In this document: positions 9,399 to 17,486 of the stretch, piece by piece
How positions within the stretch are numbered: position 1 is the stretch's first letter
Layout of the letters: the number at the start of each line of letters is the position of its first letter
Assembly: GCA_024689465.1 (NCBI GenBank)
Contig: JAILDL010000060.1
Coordinates: 1 to 55,165, forward strand
Direction of reading: 5' to 3'
Source: Lachnospiraceae bacterium
GTDB lineage: Bacteria > Bacillota > Clostridia > Lachnospirales > Lachnospiraceae
DNA: 55,165 bases
The notes under the pieces: generated by a model
What the model was told of the DNA's origin: nothing
What the model saw: only the letters and a program-made list of their open reading frames with translations
Databases searched by the model: none
Made by a program: the position numbers and the translations under genes

Positions 9399-10517
9399 AT
9401 GGGTAATAGTATATCAATATCCCTTCACAATGGAAAGCGAATTTCCAGACAACACAACAACCGAACAATGACCTTACACCAAAAGCACATCGACCCCAAA
9501 CGAACATCCTTAAACAAAACGTACATAGATTTATCCCTCGATGAAGCTTATGAGAAATTGTTTGGGGCAGCCTTGGAAGAATACAATTCCAAACAAAAAA
9601 GAAAAGACCGAAAGATACCCAATTATCTGAAGCACATCCAGAACCATCAGGATGCAAAAGGACAGGCTCAACCATCCTATGAGATGATCGTTCAGTTTGG
9701 TTCAGAAAAAGCCTCCGTCCCCCCCGAAGAAGCGTCTCAGATGCTTGAAGAATATATTCGGGGTTTTATAAAGCGAAATCCGAATCTATTCGTATACGGA
9801 TGTTATCTCCACATGGATGAAACCACTCCACACCTTCATATCGACTATATCCCCTTCTCAGACGGATATAAGAAGGGATTAACAAGACAGGCGGGCTTAA
9901 ATAGGGCGTTAGACGCTCAGGGAATCCCCCATGAAGAGAAAACAACCCAACAGATAACATGGCAAAGCACAGAGAGAGAAATCCTGAAAGAAATCGCTTT
10001 GGCGCACTCCTACACGGTAGCCTCCCCTACAAAAGAGAAAAGGAAGCATGTAGAACAGGAAGTTTTCAGAGATGCCCAGCAAAAAGGCGAAGAGTATATA
10101 CGCGACCTGGAAGAAAAAGGCAAGCGATACGTCAGAATAATCAAGAAAAAAGCCCAAGAAGAGAAAGAAGCAATCCTTCAGGCACAATCCCTCGAAAAAG
10201 AAGCGTTGGAAAAAGAGATTCAAACTCTATCCATGCAAAAAGCTTCCTTGGAAGAAAAGATAGATAGCCTCAATCACCAATTAGTGTATACATCAGGATT
10301 AGACCCCAAAGACAGATTCATCAAAAAACAAGAACAACAGTTAAAAGAAAAGGATAAACAGATATCTGAATTGACCGAGAAGCTGACAAAAGCAGAATCT
10401 ATTCTGCAAACAGTACCCCAATTATGGGAACAGTATGATGCTTCTCTGCATGAAAAGATATTTGAAGAACAAGAAGAACAGGAAGATTCTCCCCGTGTTC
10501 ATTTTGTATGGGATTAA
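9399..10517 (+). CDS. MobV-type relaxase / plasmid recombination (Mob/Pre) enzyme
   Basis: Relaxase that would nick oriT and pilot the strand during mobilization. The 372-aa protein has the MobV N-terminal HNxR motif (His19, in RQHNNR), where the family's catalytic His lies, and the metal-binding HMDETTPHLHID at about residues 139-150. A long charged coiled coil occupies roughly residues 210-345, ending in an acidic tail. The ATG is preceded by AAAGGAG at 8 bases. It is divergent from the integrase. No T4SS or coupling-protein gene is nearby, so transfer would need a helper element. Family assignment is firm; actual activity is not shown. Confidence 0.92.
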   Translation: MGNSISISLHNGKRISRQHNNRTMTLHQKHIDPKRTSLNKTYIDLSLDEAYEKLFGAALEEYNSKQKRKDRKIPNYLKHIQNHQDAKGQAQPSYEMIVQFGSEKASVPPEEASQMLEEYIRGFIKRNPNLFVYGCYLHMDETTPHLHIDYIPFSDGYKKGLTRQAGLNRALDAQGIPHEEKTTQQITWQSTEREILKEIALAHSYTVASPTKEKRKHVEQEVFRDAQQKGEEYIRDLEEKGKRYVRIIKKKAQEEKEAILQAQSLEKEALEKEIQTLSMQKASLEEKIDSLNHQLVYTSGLDPKDRFIKKQEQQLKEKDKQISELTEKLTKAESILQTVPQLWEQYDASLHEKIFEEQEEQEDSPRVHFVWD

Positions 10518-10528
10518 AGATGTGATAT

Positions 10529-10546
10529 ATGCGAATTGATATGCGA
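10529..10546 (+). other. Candidate integrase arm sites, right end
   Basis: ATGCGA at 10529-10534 and 10541-10546, each within a longer repeat TATGCGAATT (10528-10537, 10540-10549), 12 bp apart and about 58 bp inside attR. They have the same motif and orientation as the pair at the left end. Confidence 0.4.
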
Positions 10547-10604
10547 ATTTTAAAAGGTGGTGCTACAAATCCCCTTTCTTTCGCTATTTTTTAGATGGTA
10601 ACAT

Positions 10605-10628
10605 GTTCAAGTCCCATCTCCTGCATCA
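10605..10628 (+). repeat. attR core repeat (24 bp)
   Basis: Identical to 7782-7805. It is a 21-nt fragment of the tRNA-Leu 3' end plus TCA, with no tRNA body attached, and is followed at once by the A-run of a terminator. Confidence 0.85.
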
Positions 10629-10629
10629 A

Positions 10630-10661
10630 AAAACCCGGAAGAAATTCTTCCGGGTTTTCTT
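10630..10661. terminator. Bidirectional terminator, probably the original tRNA-Leu terminator
   Basis: Perfect 14-bp inverted repeat AAAACCCGGAAGAA / TTCTTCCGGGTTTT with a 1-base centre. T-runs follow on both strands. It serves the minus gene ending at 10667. In the element-free chromosome it would sit directly after tRNA-Leu. Confidence 0.85.
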
Positions 10662-10666
10662 GTTGT

Positions 10667-11839
10667 CTAATACAATTTTCCTTCGTAGTACTCCAGAAGG
10701 CGCTGCACCACTTCGCTGTAACTGATGATCCCCTGACTCACACCGTTCACCGTCAGATTGGTTTCCAGAAAAGCATTGCTTGCTTTCTGCACGGTTTCCG
10801 TATTCAGCATGGAGGTTTCTTCTACCTGCGCCCAGGCTTCCTCCGTCAGAAAGACTCGGTCCTGTTTTACCTTTTCCGAAATGGCCGGGTGCTTTTTATA
10901 TTCCTCCGAATCTGCTCCCACTGCCTTTTTGAAATCCTGATTCAGATAGCCGATCACGCTCAGATAGGCACTGTAGCGAAACAGCTTATCTTCCGAGTCT
11001 ACACAGGCCAGATAGCCGATGAAATTCGCTTCGTCCTCGTAGATATTTCCCTTTAAATGGGACAGCTCGTGGCAGATGGTCACCGGCATGTTGGTGATAT
11101 ACATGCCCCGGTTATAATTGGCTTCCATGGAGAAGGGGAAATAATAGCCCATGATGTACTGCTGGCTGAAAAACCAGGACAGGCCCAGCTTCTTGGGTTT
11201 CGGATAATAACCGGATAAAATGGGATACTGCTCTCCCAGGCGCTTCATTTCTTCTACCGCCTGCTGTTCCTGGTCCGTATCCGTGATCACCTGCCCCTGC
11301 TCATCCCGCTCCATCTCTTCTGCCAGGGCATTGGCATGATTTACCACGTAGTCTCTGAGGATCCCCAGTTCCTCCGCGGAATAGGACCTGCCGCTGCCGG
11401 TCAGGCCATACCTACTGCTAAAAGGCGTCGCATGATAAAGAATGTAACAGTTCAGGGTAAGAAGAAGCACCACGATCGCTGTCACGAGGAGAACAAACCC
11501 CAGATAAACCCTGATGAAAGCCGGGCAGGGCTTTCGCTCTTCCGGATCCTTTCGCATATTTACGACTAAAAAGCCGACCCATACTCCCAGAAATACCACA
11601 AAGGTAATGACCAGCGGCACTGCCATATACAGGAGGAGTTCTCCGATGGAAATGGGAAACAGACCGGAAAAGCGGCCATAGGTTTCCACCCACAGGGGAA
11701 AGACATGCATCACATAAAAGTCACTGAAGGAAGTCGAGCACCATGCTGCCAGATTTAATAAGAAAGAAACAAGCAGCAAAACGGCGATGGCATATCCGGT
11801 GAAATGTTTGGTTTTTCCTTTGTTTTCCATTGTTTTCAT
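10667..11839 (-). CDS. DUF3810-type membrane protein with HExxH metalloprotease motif
   Basis: A 390-aa protein with three membrane segments in the first 140 residues (about 14-33, 62-90, 110-132), then a soluble extracytoplasmic region. That region contains HELSH followed 11 residues later by EDEANF, the zinc-ligand arrangement of gluzincin-like metallopeptidases. It resembles DUF3810, whose function is unknown to me. ATG codons at 11839 and 11830 are both possible; neither has a good ribosome-binding site. It is divergent from the zinc-ribbon gene at 11963, alone in its direction, and ends at the shared terminator. Membrane-linked proteolysis is an inference from the motif. Confidence 0.8.
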   Translation of the reverse strand: MKTMENKGKTKHFTGYAIAVLLLVSFLLNLAAWCSTSFSDFYVMHVFPLWVETYGRFSGLFPISIGELLLYMAVPLVITFVVFLGVWVGFLVVNMRKDPEERKPCPAFIRVYLGFVLLVTAIVVLLLTLNCYILYHATPFSSRYGLTGSGRSYSAEELGILRDYVVNHANALAEEMERDEQGQVITDTDQEQQAVEEMKRLGEQYPILSGYYPKPKKLGLSWFFSQQYIMGYYFPFSMEANYNRGMYITNMPVTICHELSHLKGNIYEDEANFIGYLACVDSEDKLFRYSAYLSVIGYLNQDFKKAVGADSEEYKKHPAISEKVKQDRVFLTEEAWAQVEETSMLNTETVQKASNAFLETNLTVNGVSQGIISYSEVVQRLLEYYEGKLY

Positions 11840-11901
11840 GGTCTCATTGTATCACAATCCGGAGTTTATTTTTTGTTTATACTTTTTTCTCCCCTGATTC
11901 A

Positions 11902-11929
11902 TTGTATTTACGCTGTTTCTCGGTAAAAT
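11902..11929 (+). promoter_or_regulatory. Candidate promoter of the DUF5685-DnaJ operon
   Basis: TTGTAT (11902-11907), 16-bp spacer, TAAAAT (11924-11929), 34 bases before the start of the first gene. Confidence 0.45.
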
Positions 11930-11962
11930 GAATAACAGAAACCTGCAATCGGAGGTGTTTTC

Positions 11963-12388
11963 ATGAATCAGTTTCGTTATCGTCTGCTCCGTTTCTTCCA
12001 GGGAAGATACGGCACCGATCAATTAAACAGAGGGATGTTCGCCCTGGCGATCGTCTTTGCTCTGCTGGCCTATTTCCCGAAGCTTGGTTTCCTTATTTTC
12101 CCGGAAACCCTTCTGTTTATCCTGATCCTGCTGCGCATGTTTTCCAAGAACATTTCAAAACGCTACGCGGAGAATCAGAAATATCTGGCGCTTACCTCTC
12201 CCATCCGTTCCTTCTTCCGGGATATCCTCTACAACCTCCGGAACAAGAAGGCTTTTCACGAACGGAACAAAGGATACAAGATCTTCTCCTGCCCCAGATG
12301 CGGCCAGAGGATCCGTATTCCAAAAGGCAGAGGCAAAGTAGAGATCCATTGCCAGAAATGCTCTCAGACTTTTATTCGCAGGACGTAA
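11963..12388 (+). CDS. Small membrane protein with C-terminal zinc ribbon
   Basis: A 141-aa protein of unknown function. Two hydrophobic segments (about 24-42 and 43-61) are followed by a basic region and a C-terminal CPRCGQ...CQKC zinc ribbon (about 109-135), so the ribbon should face the cytoplasm. GGAGG precedes the ATG by 8 bases. It is first in a tight three-gene operon (3-bp gap to the next gene), suggesting a role shared with the DUF5685 and J-domain proteins. The name describes the sequence, not a known activity. Confidence 0.8.
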   Translation: MNQFRYRLLRFFQGRYGTDQLNRGMFALAIVFALLAYFPKLGFLIFPETLLFILILLRMFSKNISKRYAENQKYLALTSPIRSFFRDILYNLRNKKAFHERNKGYKIFSCPRCGQRIRIPKGRGKVEIHCQKCSQTFIRRT

Positions 12389-12391
12389 TGC

Positions 12392-13237
12392 ATGTTCGGA
12401 TACGTAACCATTGAACAGCCGGAACTGAAGATCAAAGACTATGAAACCTATCGCTCCTACTACTGCGGGTTGTGTCATACCTTAAAGCAGGATCACGGGC
12501 GTATGGGGCAGCTTTCCTTAAGCTATGACATGACCTTTCTGGTGATGCTGCTGACGGGGCTCTACGAGCCGGAAACGGACTTTTTTACCTCCCGCTGCAT
12601 TACCCATCCCGGTTCCAAACATGCTTTCCGCACCAACGTTTTCAGCCACTATGCCGCAGATATGAATATTCTGCTATACTATGATAAGTGCATGGACGAC
12701 TGGGCGGACGAAAAGAAGCTCTCCCGTTTTCTCTATGCATGGTCCATCCGGCGGAAATACCGGAACGTAGTTCACCGTTATCCCGAAAAAGCAGATCTGG
12801 TAGATGCAAAGTTAAAAACGTTGTCGGAAGCAGAACTGCGAAACGAAGAAAACATCGACCTGGTTTCCGGCCTGTTCGGCGATATCATGGCCGAGATGTT
12901 CGTATACAAACAGGACGAATGGGAAGAAACCCTGCGCAGATGCGGCTTCTTTTTAGGTAAATTCGTCTATCTGGCAGACGCCTATGAAGACCTGCCGGAG
13001 GATCTGAAATCCGGCAATTACAATCCCCTGAAGCGTCTGTATGCGAAGCCGGATTTTGATACGTATATATCTCATCTGCTGACGCTACTGATGAGTGAAT
13101 GTACCAAAGCATTCGAAGTTCTCCCCATTCTGCAGGATGCGGAGATCCTTCGCAATATTCTATATATGGGAGTGTGGCATAAAGTAAATCAGGCAAATGC
13201 CAAGCTGCAGGCTGCTTCCCAAAAGGAAACCAAATGA
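12392..13237 (+). CDS. DUF5685 family protein
   Basis: A 281-aa, probably cytoplasmic, mostly helical protein. The N-terminus [18 protein letters not shown] followed by [14 protein letters not shown] is characteristic of DUF5685. A further Cys (SRC at about 70) and His residues could complete a metal site with CGLC, but this is speculation. No function is known to me. It overlaps the downstream J-domain gene by 4 bases (ATGA), showing translational coupling. Confidence 0.85.
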   Translation: MFGYVTIEQPELKIKDYETYRSYYCGLCHTLKQDHGRMGQLSLSYDMTFLVMLLTGLYEPETDFFTSRCITHPGSKHAFRTNVFSHYAADMNILLYYDKCMDDWADEKKLSRFLYAWSIRRKYRNVVHRYPEKADLVDAKLKTLSEAELRNEENIDLVSGLFGDIMAEMFVYKQDEWEETLRRCGFFLGKFVYLADAYEDLPEDLKSGNYNPLKRLYAKPDFDTYISHLLTLLMSECTKAFEVLPILQDAEILRNILYMGVWHKVNQANAKLQAASQKETK

Positions 13238-13953
13238 CCGATCCCTATCTGGTTCTGGGCGTATCCAGAAACGCAACGGAAGAAGAAATCAAAAAAGCAT
13301 ACCGCTCTCTCAGCCGCAAGTATCATCCCGATGCCAATGTGAACAATCCCAACAAGGCACAGGCCGAGGAAAAGTTTAAGGAAGTTCAGCAGGCCTATCA
13401 GGACATCATGTTTGAAAAAGAACATGGCTACAGCAGAACGCAAAGCTCTGCAGGTTCCTCTTCCGGCTACAGTTCCGGCTATGGATATGCGGATCCCTTC
13501 GGCAGTGACTTCTGGCAGCAATTTGCCGGATTTGGAAGTTTTTATCAGGGCAGTCAGGGACAGCAGTCCTCCCACGGCTCCGATGAAGAAAGCGTCCGTT
13601 TCCGGGCAGCCGCCAATTACATCAACAGCGGTCATTACCGGGAAGCGCTCAACACACTGGCCTCCATCTCCAATCGCAGTGCCATGTGGTACTACTACTC
13701 CGCGACAGCCAATGCCGGCGCAGGCAACCAGGCAACCGCTCTGGAGCACGCCAGGGCAGCGGTCAACATGGATCCCGGCAATGCCCAGTACCGCAATCTC
13801 TTAGATCAATTGGAAAACGGCGGCGGCTGGTATCAGACCCGGCAGCGCGGCTATGGTTACTCCAGCATGGGCGGCAGTGACTATTGCATGCGCCTTTGTC
13901 TCTTAAATGCAGCCCTGAATCTGTGCTGCGGCGGCGGATTCCTGTGCTGCTAA
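13234..13953 (+). CDS. J-domain (DnaJ-like) protein with TPR-like segment and Cys-rich tail
   Basis: A 239-aa co-chaperone-like protein. The J domain is at residues 1-70 with His31-Pro32-Asp33, needed to stimulate DnaK ATPase. A Gly/Ser/Tyr-rich linker follows, then a TPR-like helical segment (about 120-190), and an unusual end with a hydrophobic stretch and CC-GGG-CC. It lacks the DnaJ zinc-finger and substrate-binding domains, so it is not the housekeeping DnaJ. The start overlaps the DUF5685 stop. The partner proteins upstream may be its clients; this is inference. Confidence 0.88.
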   Translation: MTDPYLVLGVSRNATEEEIKKAYRSLSRKYHPDANVNNPNKAQAEEKFKEVQQAYQDIMFEKEHGYSRTQSSAGSSSGYSSGYGYADPFGSDFWQQFAGFGSFYQGSQGQQSSHGSDEESVRFRAAANYINSGHYREALNTLASISNRSAMWYYYSATANAGAGNQATALEHARAAVNMDPGNAQYRNLLDQLENGGGWYQTRQRGYGYSSMGGSDYCMRLCLLNAALNLCCGGGFLCC

Positions 13954-13973
13954 CTGATTCATTCTTGTATGAT

Positions 13974-14020
13974 AATACCCCTCATTATTGCTTGAAAACA
14001 GTAATGAAGGGTATTTTTTT
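13974..14020 (+). terminator. Terminator of the DUF5685-DnaJ operon
   Basis: AATACCC-TCATTA pairs with TAATGA-AGGGTATT across an A-rich loop, followed by seven Ts. It lies 21 bases after the stop. Confidence 0.85.
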
Positions 14021-14128
14021 AATCTATTCAGCTTAAGAAGTATAATCTACATCCCATCTGGTCCCGCTACTGCTCCGGATGGTTTCTTATGTCCTCAGGC
14101 AATATAATTCCGAGTCTCCACAGCACTC

Positions 14129-14206
14129 CTACTGCCTATAAAGCAAATCCACCTTACTTAAGCAGTACCTTCCGTTGCCTACCTTGCTCCTCTTCTGCCT
14201 GTGAAG
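14129..14206 (+). repeat. 78-bp imperfect repeat, copy 1
   Basis: Starts CTACTGCCT and ends CTGCCTGTGAAG, with a well conserved core TTACTTAAGCAGTACCTTCC. It aligns without gaps to 14255-14332. Confidence 0.75.
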
Positions 14207-14228
14207 TTTCCGTATATATCACAGGCAG
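14195..14228 (+). repeat. Hairpin linking the two 78-bp repeats
   Basis: CTGCCTGTGA (14195-14204) and TCACAGGCAG (14219-14228) are perfect 10-bp inverted arms with a 14-nt AT-rich loop. There is no T-tract, so it is not a terminator. Confidence 0.7.
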
Positions 14229-14254
14229 TACGGCAGCGGTTTTCCCTTGCCTAG

Positions 14255-14332
14255 CTACTGCCTGTATTTTAAATCTAACTTACTTAAGCAGTACCTTCCT
14301 CTGCCTGCCCAGCTGCTCTACTGCCTGTGAAG
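14255..14332 (+). repeat. 78-bp imperfect repeat, copy 2
   Basis: Second copy, same orientation, 126 bp after copy 1. Its CTGCCTGTGAAGAG end can pair with CTCTC-AGGCAG just downstream, at the MATE stop. Confidence 0.75.
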
Positions 14333-14346
14333 AGAAAGCCACCCTC

Positions 14347-15717
14347 TCAGGCAGCCGTTCCTGCCATCTCCCGCTTCTTCACCTTTCGGAAGACGATCAC
14401 ATAGCAGATCATATGGGTCAGTACCGTAATGCCCCAGGATACCGGATAAGAGATATACAGGGTGGTCAGGGACCGGTACATGCGGAACACGGTCAGGATC
14501 CACAGGATACGCAGGCCGCAGGCGCCCAGCATGGACACGATCATGGGCATCACCGCATAGCCCAGGCCGCGGAGCTGTCCCACCATGGTATCCATCATGC
14601 CGCACAGGAAATAGGACAGACAGATCACACTCATACGCAGGATCCCGTAAGAGATCACATTGGGATCGGTGGAATAGATCCCCAGAAGCTGGTGGGCAAA
14701 GGTATAGAACATGGCACCCATACCAAAGCCCACGATCCCCACCATGATCAGGCAGTTGCGCAGGATGGGGTTGATCCGGTGAAACTTGCGGGCACCGTAG
14801 TTTTGTCCCGTAAAGCAAAGGGACGTCTGGGAAAAGGCATTCATGGCCACATAGATAAAGCCCTCTAAGTTGGAAGCCGCCGAATTTCCCGCAACCGCTG
14901 CAGAGCCAAAGGAGTTGACCGATGACTGGATGAGCACGTTTGAGAAAGAAAAGACCATGCCCTGCAATCCCGCCGGGATTCCGATGCGCATCATCTGCAG
15001 CATCTTGTCCTTCTTTATGGAAAGCTTCGACAGGGAAAGACGGATGCATCCCTCTTCCCGCATCAGGGCCTGCAAAAGAAGGGCCACCGATACCCCCTGG
15101 GAGATCACGGTTGCCAGCGCAACACCGGCTACCGACATGTTGAACCCGATGACAAAGATCAGGTTCAGGATCACATTGACAATGCCGGCCACCGTCAGAT
15201 AATACAAAGGTCTGCGGGTATCTCCCACTGCACGGAGCATGGAAGAGCCGAAATTATACAGCAGGGAAAAAGGCATCCCCGCAAAATAGATCTGCATATA
15301 CAGTACCGCCAGATCGATGACGTCCTCCGGGGTACTCATTAACGTAAGAAGAGGTCTTGCCGCCAGGATACCGATAAGGCCCACCAGGATCCCGCCAAAC
15401 AGGCCCATGAGGATACCGGTGTGAACGGTCTCGCTCACATCCTTCTCCGCACCTGCACCGTAAAAATGGGCGGTCAGCACATTGGCTCCCACCGCCAGGC
15501 CAACAAAGAGGTTGACCAGCAGGTTGATCAGGGCACCGGTAGAACCTACCGCCCCCAGGGCATTGGAACCCGCCCATCTGCCCACGACCACCATATCCGC
15601 AGCATTAAACAGAAGCTGCAGCAGGCTGGACAGGATCAATGGAATGGTGAAAATGATCATCTTGCCCACCAGCGGGCCGTTTAACATATCCACCTGATAA
15701 TTTTTTGTTGAAGCCAT
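14347..15717 (-). CDS. MATE family multidrug/metabolite efflux transporter
   Basis: A 456-aa membrane protein with about 12 hydrophobic segments in two similar halves, typical of MATE exporters (about 450 aa). These exchange Na+ or H+ for organic cations or other small molecules. The opening MLNGPLVGKMIIFTIPLILSS, the NAADMVVVGRWAG motif and the second-half QGMVFSFSNVLIQS are recognisable. Four bases separate its ATG from the NYN gene's stop, so it is the last gene of a probable four-gene operon. The substrate cannot be predicted, and co-transcription with a NYN/OST-HTH protein does not suggest one. Confidence 0.93.
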   Translation of the reverse strand: MASTKNYQVDMLNGPLVGKMIIFTIPLILSSLLQLLFNAADMVVVGRWAGSNALGAVGSTGALINLLVNLFVGLAVGANVLTAHFYGAGAEKDVSETVHTGILMGLFGGILVGLIGILAARPLLTLMSTPEDVIDLAVLYMQIYFAGMPFSLLYNFGSSMLRAVGDTRRPLYYLTVAGIVNVILNLIFVIGFNMSVAGVALATVISQGVSVALLLQALMREEGCIRLSLSKLSIKKDKMLQMMRIGIPAGLQGMVFSFSNVLIQSSVNSFGSAAVAGNSAASNLEGFIYVAMNAFSQTSLCFTGQNYGARKFHRINPILRNCLIMVGIVGFGMGAMFYTFAHQLLGIYSTDPNVISYGILRMSVICLSYFLCGMMDTMVGQLRGLGYAVMPMIVSMLGACGLRILWILTVFRMYRSLTTLYISYPVSWGITVLTHMICYVIVFRKVKKREMAGTAA

Positions 15718-15720
15718 AGA

Positions 15721-16653
15721 TCAGATTAACCTCACGCTGTTTCCGTCAATCTCCAGAGAAGAAAAGCTCCCCAGGAAACTGGACATCTTGCGATAGCCAA
15801 AGGAATCGATACTGAAACCGGGATTGATCTGCTTTAAGGAACGGGACAGGGAGCCCAGATTGTTGATCTGCCCGCCGTTCTTTTTCAGGATCTCTATGAT
15901 CTGCTGTTCCACGTCCGCCTTGGTCAGCTTGCTGGCCTTGCTCTGTACGCGGAAGCTGCTTCCTTCCTTAATAAGTGCCATACCACTCAGGCCATCTTCG
16001 ATAAAGGTGGTCAGCTTGGAATAGCCGTAGTTACGCACATCAAAGTCGGGATACTTGTTCTGCAGCTTACTGCCGATCTCGCCGATGCCGGTGGACTTAC
16101 CCTTGTTTCCGTTTTCATCCAGGATCTTCTGAACGGCCTTCTGGATCTCCTCAATGGAAGTAAGATCCACATTCTCAGCACCCTTGGAAGCTGTTTTTTC
16201 CGTCTTGTCATTCTCCGTCTCGGAAATGACCTCAATCAGCTTAAAGGCATTGCAGGCACTGCGCAGGGCCTGGGGCGTCTTGCGTTCGCCGATGCCCAGC
16301 ACATACTTGCCGGCTTCCCGCAGTCTGGCTGCCAGTCTGGTAAAGTCGGAATCACTGGAAACCAGGCAAAATGCATCCACATCCCCGGTATAAAGGATAT
16401 CCATGGCATCAATGATCATGGCGGAATCCGTAGCATTCTTGCCGGTGGTATAGCTGTACTGCTGGATGGGGGTGATGGAATTGTTTAACAGCACATCCTT
16501 CCAGCCTTTCTTATTCATGGCAGTCCAGTCTCCATAGCAGCGCTTATAGGTGGCTACGCCGTCATCGGAAACCTCGTCTAAAATATATTTGATCCACTTA
16601 GGTGAAATATTGTCACTGTCGATCAGAACCGCATATTTGGTTGTTTCTTCCAT
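15721..16653 (-). CDS. NYN-domain (PIN-like) putative RNase with two OST-HTH/LOTUS domains
   Basis: A 310-aa cytoplasmic protein. The N-terminal NYN domain (about 1-145) shows the acidic metal-binding residues of the fold (Asp12 and Asp14 in LIDSDN, then TDSAMIIDAMD and SSDSDF). Two C-terminal repeats of OST-HTH/LOTUS type follow (about 165-235 and 243-310), each with the ...F.IDSFGYRKMSSFL-like or ...FDVRNYGYSKLTTFI core. LOTUS domains bind RNA (notably G-rich or G4) in eukaryotes; the bacterial NYN-LOTUS proteins are thought to be RNases, but this member's target is unknown. GAGGT is 4-9 bases before the ATG. Confidence 0.9.
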   Translation of the reverse strand: MEETTKYAVLIDSDNISPKWIKYILDEVSDDGVATYKRCYGDWTAMNKKGWKDVLLNNSITPIQQYSYTTGKNATDSAMIIDAMDILYTGDVDAFCLVSSDSDFTRLAARLREAGKYVLGIGERKTPQALRSACNAFKLIEVISETENDKTEKTASKGAENVDLTSIEEIQKAVQKILDENGNKGKSTGIGEIGSKLQNKYPDFDVRNYGYSKLTTFIEDGLSGMALIKEGSSFRVQSKASKLTKADVEQQIIEILKKNGGQINNLGSLSRSLKQINPGFSIDSFGYRKMSSFLGSFSSLEIDGNSVRLI

Positions 16654-16695
16654 AAATACCTCATTTTTCTGTATTTGTAAGACCTTCGTCTCGTT

Positions 16696-17478
16696 TTAAG
16701 TGTAAAGCAGCCCCTTCAAAATGGCAATCAATCTTTCATTCACCTGGCTGCTGCGGGCGATGTCCTCTCCCGTCAGGGAAGGATCGTTCATGGCGCCTTC
16801 CCCGCAGATATCCGTTCCCAGAAGCCTTACACCTCCAAATGCCTGCAGGATCTCCTCCATGGTCGCCAGGTTCATGCTGCCCTGATCCCAGTTGGTTTTT
16901 ACCGTCTCTTTGGAAAGCACATCCTTATCAATGGAGAGAAAGAAAGGCACCCCTTCTCCGGCTTCCAGCCAAGTTCTCAGTTTTCCCGGATGTTTTCCCC
17001 CTTCGATCTCTTCCTGAGAGATCACGGTGATCTTCTTTTCCACCGTCGGATCTTCTGCTAAAACAGGATTTAAACACAGCCGGATCTGCTCCGCGTCGGG
17101 GCCGATCAGAAGGATCCGCCGAAGATGGGGATTCTCCCGCAGGGTAAACAGAATCCAGGAGCCGCAGCTTAAGATGGAGCCAAACATGGGCTCTTCCATG
17201 TCGGAATGATGGTCAAAGACCACCAGGTCAAAAGGCTCCCCAATGGTATCGCAGCGAAGCTTGGAAATATAGTGATAATTCCCGTTGTCAATAAAATATA
17301 GGGTGTTATTTATTTGGGATTGAAGATTTTCTGCCAGGATCTGAGCCGCCGCATCGTCACAGTAGCCGTTGGTTCCTTCTGTGTTCTTAAGCTCCAGGAT
17401 CTGGTGGGATTCTCCCCGATAAAAATCCTGCTGCTCGTATATGCCGCTCATGTTACAGATGATCAGATGGGTTTGCAT
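16696..17478 (-). CDS. Arginase/deacetylase-fold (UPF0489-like) protein
   Basis: A 260-aa protein with metal-site motifs of the ureohydrolase (arginase) fold: DHHSD at 89-93, SIDKDV at 182-187 (Asp184, Asp186) and GTDICGE near 221-227. It lacks the standard GGDHS and substrate loop of arginase or agmatinase, so it is not called as either. It resembles the UPF0489 group, whose substrates are not known to me. The gene lies 8 bp after the DUF6472 stop and 42 bp before the NYN gene. The ribosome-binding site is weak (GAGAG), consistent with translational coupling. Confidence 0.75.
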   Translation of the reverse strand: MQTHLIICNMSGIYEQQDFYRGESHQILELKNTEGTNGYCDDAAAQILAENLQSQINNTLYFIDNGNYHYISKLRCDTIGEPFDLVVFDHHSDMEEPMFGSILSCGSWILFTLRENPHLRRILLIGPDAEQIRLCLNPVLAEDPTVEKKITVISQEEIEGGKHPGKLRTWLEAGEGVPFFLSIDKDVLSKETVKTNWDQGSMNLATMEEILQAFGGVRLLGTDICGEGAMNDPSLTGEDIARSSQVNERLIAILKGLLYT

Positions 17479-17486
17479 GGAACTCT

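Larger units (their letters stand above)
7782..10628. mobile_element. Compact integrative mobilizable element in tRNA-Leu
   Basis: The 2.8-kb segment between two perfect 24-bp direct repeats holds a tyrosine integrase (minus) and a MobV-type relaxase (plus), transcribed divergently from a 286-bp region with inverted repeats. It is visibly more AT-rich than the flanking DNA. No replication protein, excisionase, coupling protein or cargo gene is present. It therefore looks like a minimal element that integrates itself and relies on a helper conjugation system to move. The host tRNA is restored at the left end and the old downstream terminator lies just past the right end. This is inference from gene content and repeats; excision has not been shown. 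Confidence 0.85.
14021..14346. other. Non-coding interval with repeats between convergent genes
   Basis: This 326-nt stretch lies between a terminator and the 3' end of the MATE gene. It contains two 78-bp imperfect repeats, at least one strong inverted repeat, and many CTGCCT/AGGCAG hexamers. The only long frame (plus, from 14089) runs into the antisense of the MATE gene and is not believed. It may be a transcribed repeat or a RNA-level element. Confidence 0.6.

Noticed and set aside
14089..14868. A 259-codon plus-strand frame over the 78-bp repeats
   Set aside because: It runs half through the antisense of the MATE gene, has no ribosome-binding site, and its apparent protein repeat (YLSSTF...CLP) just reflects the DNA repeat.
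16696..17478. Calling the arginase-fold protein an arginase or agmatinase
   Set aside because: Only two of the metal motifs are recognisable and the substrate loops are missing.
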